DNA of 32,555 nucleotides from a virus: positions 1 to 32,555 of the IMG/VR virus record IMGVR_UViG_3300010375_000582; one strand, written 5' to 3'. A program made the position numbers and the translations under genes. The notes below the pieces were generated by a model. That model searched no databases and was not told the origin of the DNA. It saw only the letters and a list, made by a program, of their open reading frames with translations. Below, piece after piece: positions 12,712-20,372 of the stretch (within the stretch, counting starts at the first letter, position 1; each line of letters starts with the position of its first letter).

Positions 12712-14372
12712 TATTGTGACCCTAATGCTAATTCACTGTCATGTACAGCGCCGGTAAGTATTTCAGTTATTCGCCTCTTGAGTTCACCAGCTCCAACGCC
12801 CTGCAGGTTGGTAGTATGCACCTCAATCTTACTAACCAGGTTGCCAATTGTTACCTTTACGTTACGTACTGATTTACCGCTTGAAACGGTGTCGCTACCC
12901 TCGCCTTTAGAGCCTTTACCCGTGCCTGATACCGAGTAAGGTTGATTGCCTTGTTTCGGCTTAAATACCTCGCTTGCGGATGCTGGCTTTGCAGGAGCTG
13001 CAGGATTATCGTGTTCGCGTTTTTCCTTTTCGGTTGCACGGACTGATTCCATTGCGCCTTTCTCAAACACGCCGCCTATGCCGCCGTTGTTAATGATATC
13101 TTTAACGCCGTTTACGCTATCCTCAAACCCTTTCTTTATCATGGCCGGGTCGAACGTAAGAGCGCCCCAAATAACTTCTCCTAAGCCTTTAAAAATCGGG
13201 AATATGGATTTTGCAACCGCGCCGATACCTGCCAGTATCGCCCGGAATACCTCTGACTTTTGATAAGCTATGTAAATGCCCGATGCCAGCAGGCCGATAC
13301 CTGTTATTATCAGGCCGATGGGGTTGGCGTCCATCGCAACATTGAGCGCCCATTGCGCTGCCGTCAATACGCCTTGTGCAACGGCCAGTGCGCCGGTTGC
13401 AATAGCACTCACACCCATTTCCACGCCATAGGCTATTATTGCCGGATTCGCTACCAGGAATGCAACCGTAGCAGTACCAACGGCAATGCCGAGCGCTTTG
13501 AAGTAAACCGCATTATCCTCTACCCACTGAACGGTATCGCTGAATACATCGCCAATACCCTTTAAAGCCTCAATGCCTTTGAGCAGCCACGGAACAACCA
13601 CCTTGAGGCCGTCATTTATTAAATGACCAAAAGACTTTTTAAGCTCCTCAATCTCGTGGTCTAAATCGCCGGTCGGCCCTAACACCTGGCGGGCTGCAGC
13701 CGCCGAGCCGCCGAACTCGGTGTTAAGCTCTTTTAAAATCATGCCTTGAGCTTTCATTACATCGCCATGTTTCACGGCGTTAGCAATCAACTCCTTTTGA
13801 GTGTCGCTGAATGACACGCCGACACGGCGCAAGGCGTTAATGCCGGTTATAGGGTCATTCAATGCCTTGCCTACCTGTATAGCCGCGCCTTTTAAATCGG
13901 CGGGGCCATCACCGGCCATACGTTGCGCTAAGTCCTGTATAGCAGGTATTGCCTGGTCGAAAATCGTTCCCCGGATATTGGTAAAGGTTAACAGCAGGGA
14001 ATCGGCCTGCAACGTTTGTTCGTCGCCGAATAAGGTTGTTTTTTCGAGCGCCTCGGCTTTCTCTCTTAATTCGTCAAGGCCCTTACCAGCTATGCCGTTG
14101 GTGTGCTGTATGGCAACGGATACTTGTGCGGCTGCAGCCTCCGATTTTAGGAACGCAGCGCGGCTTTCCTTTCCGAAATCAATCACCCTGTCAACCGCAA
14201 AAATACCAGCAATGGCAAGGCCAGCGCCAACGATAAGTTTGTTTAGCCCGGTGATGCCATTGCCTGTTTTTTCGACGGCCTCGTCAATGCCCTGAACCGC
14301 TGATTTAGCTTTCGACGCGCCGCCAAAATCGCCGTCTTTCAGGTTAATAACATAGTCTAATCCTTTTGGCAT
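12711..14372 (-). CDS. Tail tape measure protein
   Basis: This 553-residue protein sets tail length and is ejected with the DNA. I chose the ATG at 14372 (MPKGLDYVINL); the longer frame adds an unlikely Asn/Lys-rich leader. It has an N-terminal coiled-coil-like region (1-170, with GLDELREKAEALEKTTLFGDEQTLQADSLL split here from the TMP family pattern), a central hydrophobic block of two or more membrane-type helices (about 290-400), and a Ser/Gly/Lys-rich linker before a C-terminal strand-rich part. It is short for a myovirus tape measure, implying a short tail. It lies in the terminase/portal operon, not with the other tail genes. Confidence 0.85.
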   Translation of the reverse strand: MPKGLDYVINLKDGDFGGASKAKSAVQGIDEAVEKTGNGITGLNKLIVGAGLAIAGIFAVDRVIDFGKESRAAFLKSEAAAAQVSVAIQHTNGIAGKGLDELREKAEALEKTTLFGDEQTLQADSLLLTFTNIRGTIFDQAIPAIQDLAQRMAGDGPADLKGAAIQVGKALNDPITGINALRRVGVSFSDTQKELIANAVKHGDVMKAQGMILKELNTEFGGSAAAARQVLGPTGDLDHEIEELKKSFGHLINDGLKVVVPWLLKGIEALKGIGDVFSDTVQWVEDNAVYFKALGIAVGTATVAFLVANPAIIAYGVEMGVSAIATGALAVAQGVLTAAQWALNVAMDANPIGLIITGIGLLASGIYIAYQKSEVFRAILAGIGAVAKSIFPIFKGLGEVIWGALTFDPAMIKKGFEDSVNGVKDIINNGGIGGVFEKGAMESVRATEKEKREHDNPAAPAKPASASEVFKPKQGNQPYSVSGTGKGSKGEGSDTVSSGKSVRNVKVTIGNLVSKIEVHTTNLQGVGAGELKRRITEILTGAVHDSELALGSQ

Positions 14373-14383
14373 ATTGTTGATAT

Positions 14384-14415
14384 TTTGATACTTGCTTTTA
14401 TTATGTATATTTTTG
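14384..14415 (+). promoter_or_regulatory. Complete Bacteroidota-type promoter (TTTG-N20-TATTTTTG) for the opposite-strand moron
   Basis: TTTG (14384-14387) and TATTTTTG (14408-14415; consensus TAnnTTTG) are separated by 20 bp, inside the known 17-23 bp range. The -7 box ends 5 bp before the ATG at 14421, predicting a leaderless transcript reading against the surrounding late operon. This is the best promoter match in the window. Confidence 0.65.
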
Positions 14416-14420
14416 TTTTT

Positions 14421-14630
14421 ATGACAGGAGAACAATTATTTTTTAAGTACCAGGACGAAAGCCCGGCCGAATATGCGAGCCTATTGATGTCCATTTTTAT
14501 GTCTATCGGCGATAAACTTTTTCCAATACTGGAAAAGGCTCAAGCCAATAATAAACGGGTTGATGTTAAGCCTTACCCGGTGGATGATGTTATCCGCGAC
14601 ATCACCGTTGACGATGTTATTTTGGTTTAA
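14421..14630 (+). CDS. Opposite-strand moron, hypothetical small protein
   Basis: This 69-residue acidic protein lies on the + strand inside the leftward late operon, in the gap between the tape measure start and the MuF stop. I chose the ATG at 14421 because the promoter ends 5 bp before it. The sequence has an amphipathic helix (AEYASLLMSIFMSIGDKLFPILEKAQ) and an Asp/Val-rich tail. Its last 14 bp overlap the 3' end of the MuF gene, tail to tail. The gap it fills would otherwise be non-coding, which supports a late insertion. The function is unknown. Confidence 0.55.
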   Translation: MTGEQLFFKYQDESPAEYASLLMSIFMSIGDKLFPILEKAQANNKRVDVKPYPVDDVIRDITVDDVILV

Positions 14631-16038
14631 ATTTTTTGGTTAACTCAATCATATCATCGTACAAGTCCGGCATGTGCTTTTTGAAAAGCGGGTTTCCCAC
14701 AAATCTATTTTCAAAAGCATGTGCTATAAATTCGGCCTCTTTCATTCCCGGAACGTTGAAATAATCCATCCTTTTACCGCCGTACGTTACCTTATATCCA
14801 TGTCCGGCACCATACCGTTTATCAAGTGACATTATCGTGTCTAATACTGATGTCGTTTGTTCGGCGGTGTCAAAGTCACCTGATTTGAATGCAACTCTCC
14901 CCTCGGCAAGCAGCTTGCTTGTCAAGTCGGCAAAATCATTTTTGTATTTCGCTTTATAGGTAGACATCATTTCTTTTACGCTATCAAGCTTTTGAAAATC
15001 GTTTTGAAAATCAGCAGCATGACCAAACTCATGATACACGGTTGATTCAGCTACCCACTTGCTTTTTTGGCGTCTTTCGTCATTAGGTATATTGACCACC
15101 TTACTATTGGAGTTATAATAAGCGCCGCCTTTTTGCTGAGTAAACTTTGTCGGCTCCGATAGGTAATTAAATATTTCCTTATCAATCTCTATCCCTGCAG
15201 ATTTTTCGTAGCTGGTAATATTTTCAGGCATAAACTCGCTTGCCGGTTCCGCTGGTAAAATATCATCTACCTGTTCAATTATTTTTGTGCCTATCTCTTT
15301 GGCAACATCGAAATAAGGGTGCGTTTCCGGAAATACGATGCCGGATTGTCCGACATTATTTCGGAACATATCCGGAATATCAGGCAACTCGTTTTTTGCG
15401 ATACGGTCGGCCTTGTCGCTTATTGACGGGGAAACATCACACCTGCAGCCCCAACCGTTGGGCGGATAGAACTCACTCCAAAAAGGGTCGTCTATCGGAT
15501 AGGTTGCGCCCTCTAAAATTGCGTGCTCATCTCTTACGCGGTCATCTCCCGCAGTTTGATAAGTCAGCATAGACACGCCGTTATTTTCAAAGTCCTGCCA
15601 TGATTGCGCCATTTGCCCCGATGCGATAGCGTTACCATATTCGGCATTTAGATAAACCTCGTTATAGGTTTCGTTTACCTGCTTAACATCGTTTAAAAAG
15701 TCATTAAACGGCCTTATTTTGCCATCATCCGTTTTTAGCAACAAGGTTGTTTCTGCTAACTGATGGTAGTTTTTAAAGCCGCTGAATACATAAATATTTT
15801 CCTGCAGCTTACCCATAAACGTGCGTTCACTATCCGTGAGGCCCTTACTGTCAAAGTCCTTACCATAGCCTTTAAAAACCCCGTTCATTAGCTGACCGGC
15901 TATTTTTTTTACCATGCCTGCATCAATGTCGCCGGGCTTGAGCTTTCCGCTGTGTATCAGCTTGGCAACGCGCAATAATTCCGGCTCAAGGCCGTCGACC
16001 TTGCCGCTCAATTCTATGGTGATGCAATTAATGCACAT
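14617..16038 (-). CDS. MuF head-morphogenesis protein fused to a zincin metallopeptidase-like domain
   Basis: This protein has 473 residues. The ATG at 16038 is chosen over a TTG at 16059 because GGAGGG lies just upstream. Residues about 90-205 are the MuF domain, with the hallmark DDRVRDEHAILEG then PPNGWGCRCD. MuF proteins sit at the portal and are packaged in the capsid. The C-terminal ~200 residues are extra: they carry HEFGH at 336-340 (the HExxH zinc motif, within STVYHEFGHAADF) and a later acidic/His stretch (EAEFIAHAFE, 434-443) that could give the third ligand. MuF proteins with variable C-terminal toxin or enzyme domains are a known polymorphic class. An ejected protease or a capsid-acting enzyme are the main options. 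Confidence 0.8.
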   Translation of the reverse strand: MCINCITIELSGKVDGLEPELLRVAKLIHSGKLKPGDIDAGMVKKIAGQLMNGVFKGYGKDFDSKGLTDSERTFMGKLQENIYVFSGFKNYHQLAETTLLLKTDDGKIRPFNDFLNDVKQVNETYNEVYLNAEYGNAIASGQMAQSWQDFENNGVSMLTYQTAGDDRVRDEHAILEGATYPIDDPFWSEFYPPNGWGCRCDVSPSISDKADRIAKNELPDIPDMFRNNVGQSGIVFPETHPYFDVAKEIGTKIIEQVDDILPAEPASEFMPENITSYEKSAGIEIDKEIFNYLSEPTKFTQQKGGAYYNSNSKVVNIPNDERRQKSKWVAESTVYHEFGHAADFQNDFQKLDSVKEMMSTYKAKYKNDFADLTSKLLAEGRVAFKSGDFDTAEQTTSVLDTIMSLDKRYGAGHGYKVTYGGKRMDYFNVPGMKEAEFIAHAFENRFVGNPLFKKHMPDLYDDMIELTKKFKPK

Positions 16039-17488
16039 GGTTCCCTCCGAACGTGTCAATTATTTTAGCGTGCAGCTGTATCAGGTCTTTCGCTGTCAGC
16101 TCCTTATCACCCGGCTTTTTGCTGGCAGGTTTCTTTTTACCCTCTTTAGGCTTTTCGTTATCGTCGGGCTTGTCGGGTGTTTCCTGTTCCTGCTCGTCAT
16201 CGTCGGCGGGCTGCTCGTAGCCTGGTGCCGGGTCATCGCCGGGCGCTGGCGGCGCTACAGCTTTTAAGCCGATTATCTTAGTGCCGAATTTTTCCTCCAC
16301 CTGTTTAGGGTCAATCTGGAATCCCATTTGGGTAACGCCCTGAAATATTTTAAGCAACGCCTGCAGGTCTTCGGGTTGACAAAATTCAAAGTAGTCCCCC
16401 TCGTCGAATGGATATTTGAAGACGTTAATGAGCAATGGCATAACCTGCTCATTAAATGCGTTCTCTATAAATATTTCATCATCCTGTGTAATGCCATCCA
16501 TTACGCGCTCATGAACTTCGCCCTGGCTTTTGCTCGAGCCGTTCATTGAGGTCATGGTTTGACCGCAAATCAAAATGGCAAGCTCTGTATTAGCCTTGTC
16601 TATTATTTGCGCGAATACCTGAAAGGCATCCGTCTTTTGATTTTCCTTGATGTCCATTTCGGTATCCATCGGAAAAATGCCATAAGCACCGGTAGACAGG
16701 GTTTGTAACCACTCCTCAATTTCATCCTGTACGCGTGAATCCTGTGAAGCGGTTTTAACCGTGATAATAGGCAGGCCAAACTTTTCAGCAAACTGATCCC
16801 AATTTTGCCAGCCGTGCTTTTTAAGTATTGCAAGCGGTGTGGCTTTATTTAACAGGCCTAAATCGTACTCATCACCGATAGGTGTAACGTAATCAGCAAC
16901 CGGCGAAACGGTGTAATCTATGCCGTTTAAATCACTTTGGTAAATGGTATAAACGTGTCTTTCAGAAATGACGTGCTTACGGGGAATTAGTTCAACCTTT
17001 TTAATCCATGCGGTTTTTCCATCATATTGCTGCTGGCTGAAATATGGCAGCGAAAAGCCGTAAAATATACTCTCAAGCGCAAATCTCATCCAGTCCCTTA
17101 ACCAGGGCTTTTTAGCAAGCAGCTTTGTTTTAACCGGATTGATTTTATCGTCGCTGCCTTTGATAGCGAATAGCTTATTTTTAACCGGCAATATGCGGTG
17201 ATTGTAAATGAGGCCGGTTAAAACGGCATCTATCATTACATCCGAATAGATATCATACAACATTGCCCTCATCGGGTTCAGCGGACTTTCAGCGGCTGCA
17301 CGCGCTAAAATCCAATTCTCAATTTCTTTGGCAAAAAGGGTGCGTTGCTGCTGGATAATACCGGCCATAATCTTAGCCGGGTCGCGGATAAAATCTTTTC
17401 GGCTAAAGCTTGTGCCATCGCTTAGCGTTATAGTTCCGGTGTGTTTAATGCCAACCGGCGTTGTCTTTCCAATTCGTGCGTTTTGCAT
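16028..17488 (-). CDS. Portal protein, DUF935 (Mu gp29-like)
   Basis: This 486-residue protein should form the dodecameric channel at the capsid vertex. It matches the DUF935 pattern: an N-terminal region with RDPAKIMAGIIQQQ, a PVKNKLFAI...KPWLRDWMRFALESIFYGFSLPYFS core, HGWQNWDQFAEKFGLPIITVK around residues 225-245, and ILICGQTMTSMNGSSKSQGEVHERV around 310-335. The last ~80 residues are a Pro/Asp/Glu then Lys-rich tail, probably disordered. It overlaps the MuF gene by about 11 bp, as portal-MuF pairs usually do. The start is the ATG at 17488. Confidence 0.9.
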   Translation of the reverse strand: MQNARIGKTTPVGIKHTGTITLSDGTSFSRKDFIRDPAKIMAGIIQQQRTLFAKEIENWILARAAAESPLNPMRAMLYDIYSDVMIDAVLTGLIYNHRILPVKNKLFAIKGSDDKINPVKTKLLAKKPWLRDWMRFALESIFYGFSLPYFSQQQYDGKTAWIKKVELIPRKHVISERHVYTIYQSDLNGIDYTVSPVADYVTPIGDEYDLGLLNKATPLAILKKHGWQNWDQFAEKFGLPIITVKTASQDSRVQDEIEEWLQTLSTGAYGIFPMDTEMDIKENQKTDAFQVFAQIIDKANTELAILICGQTMTSMNGSSKSQGEVHERVMDGITQDDEIFIENAFNEQVMPLLINVFKYPFDEGDYFEFCQPEDLQALLKIFQGVTQMGFQIDPKQVEEKFGTKIIGLKAVAPPAPGDDPAPGYEQPADDDEQEQETPDKPDDNEKPKEGKKKPASKKPGDKELTAKDLIQLHAKIIDTFGGNHVH

Positions 17489-17511
17489 TTAAAAGGCGTT
17501 TAAATAGTTTT

Positions 17512-17928
17512 TTACCAGCGTTTAGATTGTTGTGTACCCGATGAGCCAAATCGGAATAAGGGGTCTTTTTCCGGCGCTTCAATCGGCGGCAATGACGGGA
17601 TGAGCGAACCGCCGTTAACTCCGTTTAACCAAGTGTTCGCAGCGTTAAACCTGTCTTCACGGTTTTTGGGTACAACCCTTGATGGTGTGTTGCTATGCAG
17701 GTGATAGAGAATGATGTCTATCATGTACATTACTATAAGCGGGTTTCGAGCCTCGTCACGCGCCGCAAATGTCGCTGCTGCATCAAACCGTGTCTTGATA
17801 CTTGAGCTTACCGTTTCCATAGCTACCAGCTCGCCGGTGTCAAGCGATGTAGTACTAATTTTAAGCACGTTTAGAACCTCGTTCCGAACCTGCATTTCTT
17901 CAAAGTCGCTATCCTTTAGGAAAATCAT
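17512..17928 (-). CDS. DUF1320 / Mu gp36-like head-tail connector protein
   Basis: This 138-residue protein has the layout of the gp36 family: a short N-terminal strand/helix with acidic residues (DSDFEEMQVRNEVLNVL), a central helix with VMYMIDIILYHLHSNTPSRVVPKNREDRF, and a WLNGVNGGSLIPSLP stretch, ending in a Ser/Gln/Lys tail. Such proteins act at the portal neck. It lies between the membrane protein and the portal gene; in Mu, gp36 is elsewhere among the head genes. It overlaps the upstream gene by 4 bp. Confidence 0.75.
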   Translation of the reverse strand: MIFLKDSDFEEMQVRNEVLNVLKISTTSLDTGELVAMETVSSSIKTRFDAAATFAARDEARNPLIVMYMIDIILYHLHSNTPSRVVPKNREDRFNAANTWLNGVNGGSLIPSLPPIEAPEKDPLFRFGSSGTQQSKRW

Positions 17929-18173
17929 TTCTTGGCGGCTTTAAGGGTTTCGACATCTTTTTGCAAAAGCGTTACCTGGTTCTCCAAAACAGTTATCCGG
18001 ATGTTGTTAATCCGTGCTTCGGTCTTAGAATCCGCTTTCATTTCCTGTATTTGAGATTTTAATCCGAAATAGGTTGTCATCACGGATATAACTATGCTTG
18101 CCGTACTTATAATCGTGACGATTACGTTTTTAACTGTTATTCCCTTTAGCTGGGTGTGTTCAAATGTTGTCAT
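17925..18173 (-). CDS. Small membrane and coiled-coil protein
   Basis: This 82-residue protein has one transmembrane helix at about residues 16-38 (VIVTIISTASIVISVMTTYFGL) followed by a coiled coil (about 40-80: QIQEMKADSKTEARINNIRITVLENQVTLLQKDVETLK split by charge into heptads). It starts 1 bp after the large terminase stop. The layout recalls phage lysis accessories (Rz-like or XhlA-like) but also small membrane proteins of unknown use. The location inside the packaging genes is unusual for lysis. No firm call. Confidence 0.6.
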   Translation of the reverse strand: MTTFEHTQLKGITVKNVIVTIISTASIVISVMTTYFGLKSQIQEMKADSKTEARINNIRITVLENQVTLLQKDVETLKAAKK

Positions 18174-18174
18174 A

Positions 18175-19764
18175 TTACCATCTCTTTTTTTTGCGTTTGA
18201 TTACTCTTGGTTTAAAGTTTCTGCCTGCCTTATGCTGGTCTAAATAATACCAGGCTCCCTCGTCGGCATCCGGGGAATCGTCGGGTGTGTCATAGCCCGG
18301 CTCAATGCCTTTGAGCTGATTGTTGCCCTCAATCATATCCGGGTTGTACATCTCGTCGATGTTGAAATAATTCTCGTTGTTGCTATAGGCTGGCTCCATT
18401 TTGACCATGCGGGTGTACTTCTTTTCTTTCGCCCTGGTATCAGTTGTTATTGCCAATTCACGCTTGCCATTTTTGCGGCGCTGCTTGTTATGCTCGTAAA
18501 GAGCGTCCGACATAGGCCGGTTGTAAAACTGCCTTTCTATGTACCAAACAATGCCAACGCCGGGCGGCAACCTGTCTTCTACATCCGACATCCATTTGTA
18601 AGCGTCGACAATAGGGACTTCGCGGCGAACGAATGATTTGAGGCAATGGCGCTGCCAGTCGCCGGATGCAGTGGTGTAACCAGCCCAAACGCGAACCGCT
18701 TTAAAATCGCTGGTGGGGTTGTCTTCTAAAGACGGGTCAAAATAACCGATGATGATTTCGTACTCCTGCAGCAAATGCCACATCTTGAGCCAATGCATCA
18801 TACTTTCTTTAAAAACCTTTCCCTCTACATGATGCTCGTGAAATAACTCGGTACGCCCGAAAATGCCGGATGCCTTGAGCTTGCTGTTAATCATGTCAAG
18901 CGTATAGCGTTGCCACCAGGCAGGTTTTCCGGTTTTCGGGTCAATCGCGAAAATTTTAGAATGATAGATGCCCTCACGTTTCGGAGCGCCCGGCTTAATG
19001 TCACCTACGATGTGAGCTAAGACAGATTGCGGGTGTATGCGGTTACCGGCAATTATCATAGTACAGCCGCGTGTGTCCAACGCAAAAAAGAAAGCGCCTA
19101 AAATGGTTTTGACAACCTTGCCGACACGCTTTTGATTGTTTACCAGCTCGTCATCGTCGACGTCATCAATAGCTCCGTAATTTGGTCGCTTCTGTCCTTT
19201 ACGCGCCCCTCGTGGCGATTGTCCTCGACCAACCGCTAAAAATCGTATGCCGTCAAGTGTAGTAAAGTCGCCATCCTGCCAATCGCCAAAATTGAACTGC
19301 TCACCAAAGTCATGGATAAATAAAGCGTTATGCTGCAATTGTGCCTGCAGGTCGCCGAGTAGGTTACACGCGTCATTTTCATTCTTACCCATTAGCAACA
19401 TCCCGGTAAGGGTTCCCCTCGCTATTTTCCACAGCGGTATCAAAATGTCGATGTGTACTGATTTAGCGTGTTCGCGCGGCCATTCAGCAACTGCTATTTT
19501 GTTAGGGTCTTCTTTGGGGCGTTTTTTTAATTCAACCTCATTTGCAAGGTCAACATGAAAATCGGCGCAATCGGTTTTGCCACCATCCGTGTAAACACTG
19601 GCGTATGTACTAACAAAAAAACGATAGTCAGACCGCGCACGTTTCTTTCGCGCTTCCTGTTCTTCTTTTGTCTCAAGAAAATTGACGCTGTTACTATTTT
19701 GAACCTGTTCGCAAAACTGCTTCCAGTCGTTGTAATCGCGTCTTTCAACTACTGGTTTAGCCAT
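18175..19764 (-). CDS. Terminase large subunit (Mu gp28-like packaging motor)
   Basis: This 529-residue protein pumps and cuts DNA during packaging. The N-terminal ATPase has a deviant Walker A, WPREHAKS (K101), as is common in terminases, and a Walker B-like GAIDDVDDDE with D200-D201. The C-terminal RNase H-like nuclease begins with IIGYFDPSLED (D343), followed by an IVDAYKWMSDVEDRLP segment. A basic C-terminus (RVIKRKKKRW) ends the protein. The small terminase gene overlaps its start by 8 bp. Mu-type motors use headful packaging into host DNA beyond the phage end. Confidence 0.9.
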   Translation of the reverse strand: MAKPVVERRDYNDWKQFCEQVQNSNSVNFLETKEEQEARKKRARSDYRFFVSTYASVYTDGGKTDCADFHVDLANEVELKKRPKEDPNKIAVAEWPREHAKSVHIDILIPLWKIARGTLTGMLLMGKNENDACNLLGDLQAQLQHNALFIHDFGEQFNFGDWQDGDFTTLDGIRFLAVGRGQSPRGARKGQKRPNYGAIDDVDDDELVNNQKRVGKVVKTILGAFFFALDTRGCTMIIAGNRIHPQSVLAHIVGDIKPGAPKREGIYHSKIFAIDPKTGKPAWWQRYTLDMINSKLKASGIFGRTELFHEHHVEGKVFKESMMHWLKMWHLLQEYEIIIGYFDPSLEDNPTSDFKAVRVWAGYTTASGDWQRHCLKSFVRREVPIVDAYKWMSDVEDRLPPGVGIVWYIERQFYNRPMSDALYEHNKQRRKNGKRELAITTDTRAKEKKYTRMVKMEPAYSNNENYFNIDEMYNPDMIEGNNQLKGIEPGYDTPDDSPDADEGAWYYLDQHKAGRNFKPRVIKRKKKRW

Positions 19765-20188
19765 TGCTTATAAATTCGTTTAGGAACTCCATTTGCGCTT
19801 TATTCACCTCTTTAGCCAGTTCAGGTTTTTTGGGGAATAGCCAGGTGATAAAAAGCTTAAAGCAATTGATTAGCTGGGAGCCGGTTACCTTTTTGTTAGA
19901 CATAAACTCTATGGCCTTAGCTACCTTAATTAAGGCATCGGCATTTATCTCTTTGTCATCGGTCAGCTCGTCAAGTTTCAGGTAAAGTTTTTTGATAATG
20001 TTGGCGGCGGTTATGGTAGTCGCCCCCTTTAACGCCTCCCAATCGCCTTTTTCTTTATTATCTGTAAACGTTGCCTGTGTCCATCCAACAATTTCACAGA
20101 TTTCTTTCTGTGTTTTATCTGTGTTTAAATACAGGTCAAGCGCGCTCGCCCTTTTATCAGCGCGGTTCATTTCTTTCTTTTTACCCAT
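19757..20188 (-). CDS. Terminase small subunit-like protein (DUF1804-like HTH)
   Basis: This 143-residue protein starts at the ATG at 20188 (MGKKKEMNRADKR); a longer frame reaches 20215 but would run through the palindrome. The N-terminus is strongly basic. A helix-turn-helix follows, TQKEICEIVGWTQATFTDNKEKGDWEALKGA, typical of small terminases that recognise the packaging site. The C-terminal half is helical and could form the oligomer. It overlaps the large terminase by 8 bp and opens the leftward late operon. Confidence 0.8.
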   Translation of the reverse strand: MGKKKEMNRADKRASALDLYLNTDKTQKEICEIVGWTQATFTDNKEKGDWEALKGATTITAANIIKKLYLKLDELTDDKEINADALIKVAKAIEFMSNKKVTGSQLINCFKLFITWLFPKKPELAKEVNKAQMEFLNEFISNG

Positions 20189-20195
20189 GCTTTTA

Positions 20196-20213
20196 GCTTT
20201 GTGAATACAAAGC
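20196..20213. promoter_or_regulatory. 18-bp perfect palindrome at the head of the leftward late operon
   Basis: GCTTTGT (20196-20202) and ACAAAGC (20207-20213) are perfect inverted repeats with a 4-bp GAAT spacer. The site lies 7 bp upstream of the small terminase ATG at 20188. On the minus strand it contains TTTG elements, so it may overlap the promoter or be an operator. It could also form a 5'-UTR hairpin. The structure is certain; the role is inferred. Confidence 0.5.
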
Positions 20214-20372
20214 AATAGGAAAAAAGGCCCTTAAAATAACTCCTATTTCAATTCTGTACAGGGTTATGTATAATCTGTAATCAATACGGATTAATACTGA
20301 ATTATCTGTTTTTTTTCAGTGAATTAACACAGCACTTTTGAGCCTAAATAAAGAAATAGCTTTAAAAGTTGA
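20214..20372. promoter_or_regulatory. Divergent late control region
   Basis: About 159 bp of A/T-rich non-coding DNA separates the two divergent late operons. It holds three TCTGT-containing repeats (TTCTGT at 20252, ATCTGT at 20273, ATCTGT at 20304), the palindrome CTGTACAG (20254-20261), and TAATC/GATTA (20278-20282 and 20289-20293). The repeats are 21 and 31 bp apart, about two and three helical turns. An activator like Mu C could bind here. No exact TAnnTTTG was found. Confidence 0.5.

Noticed and set aside
12145-14295. Several + strand open frames across the tape measure and gpG-like genes
   Set aside because: They are complements of well-supported minus-strand genes, have no motif and no start signals.
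15914-16267. + strand hydrophobic ORF over the portal/MuF junction
   Set aside because: It is the complement of the portal's Pro/Glu/Lys-rich tail and the MuF start; its hydrophobicity is a by-product.
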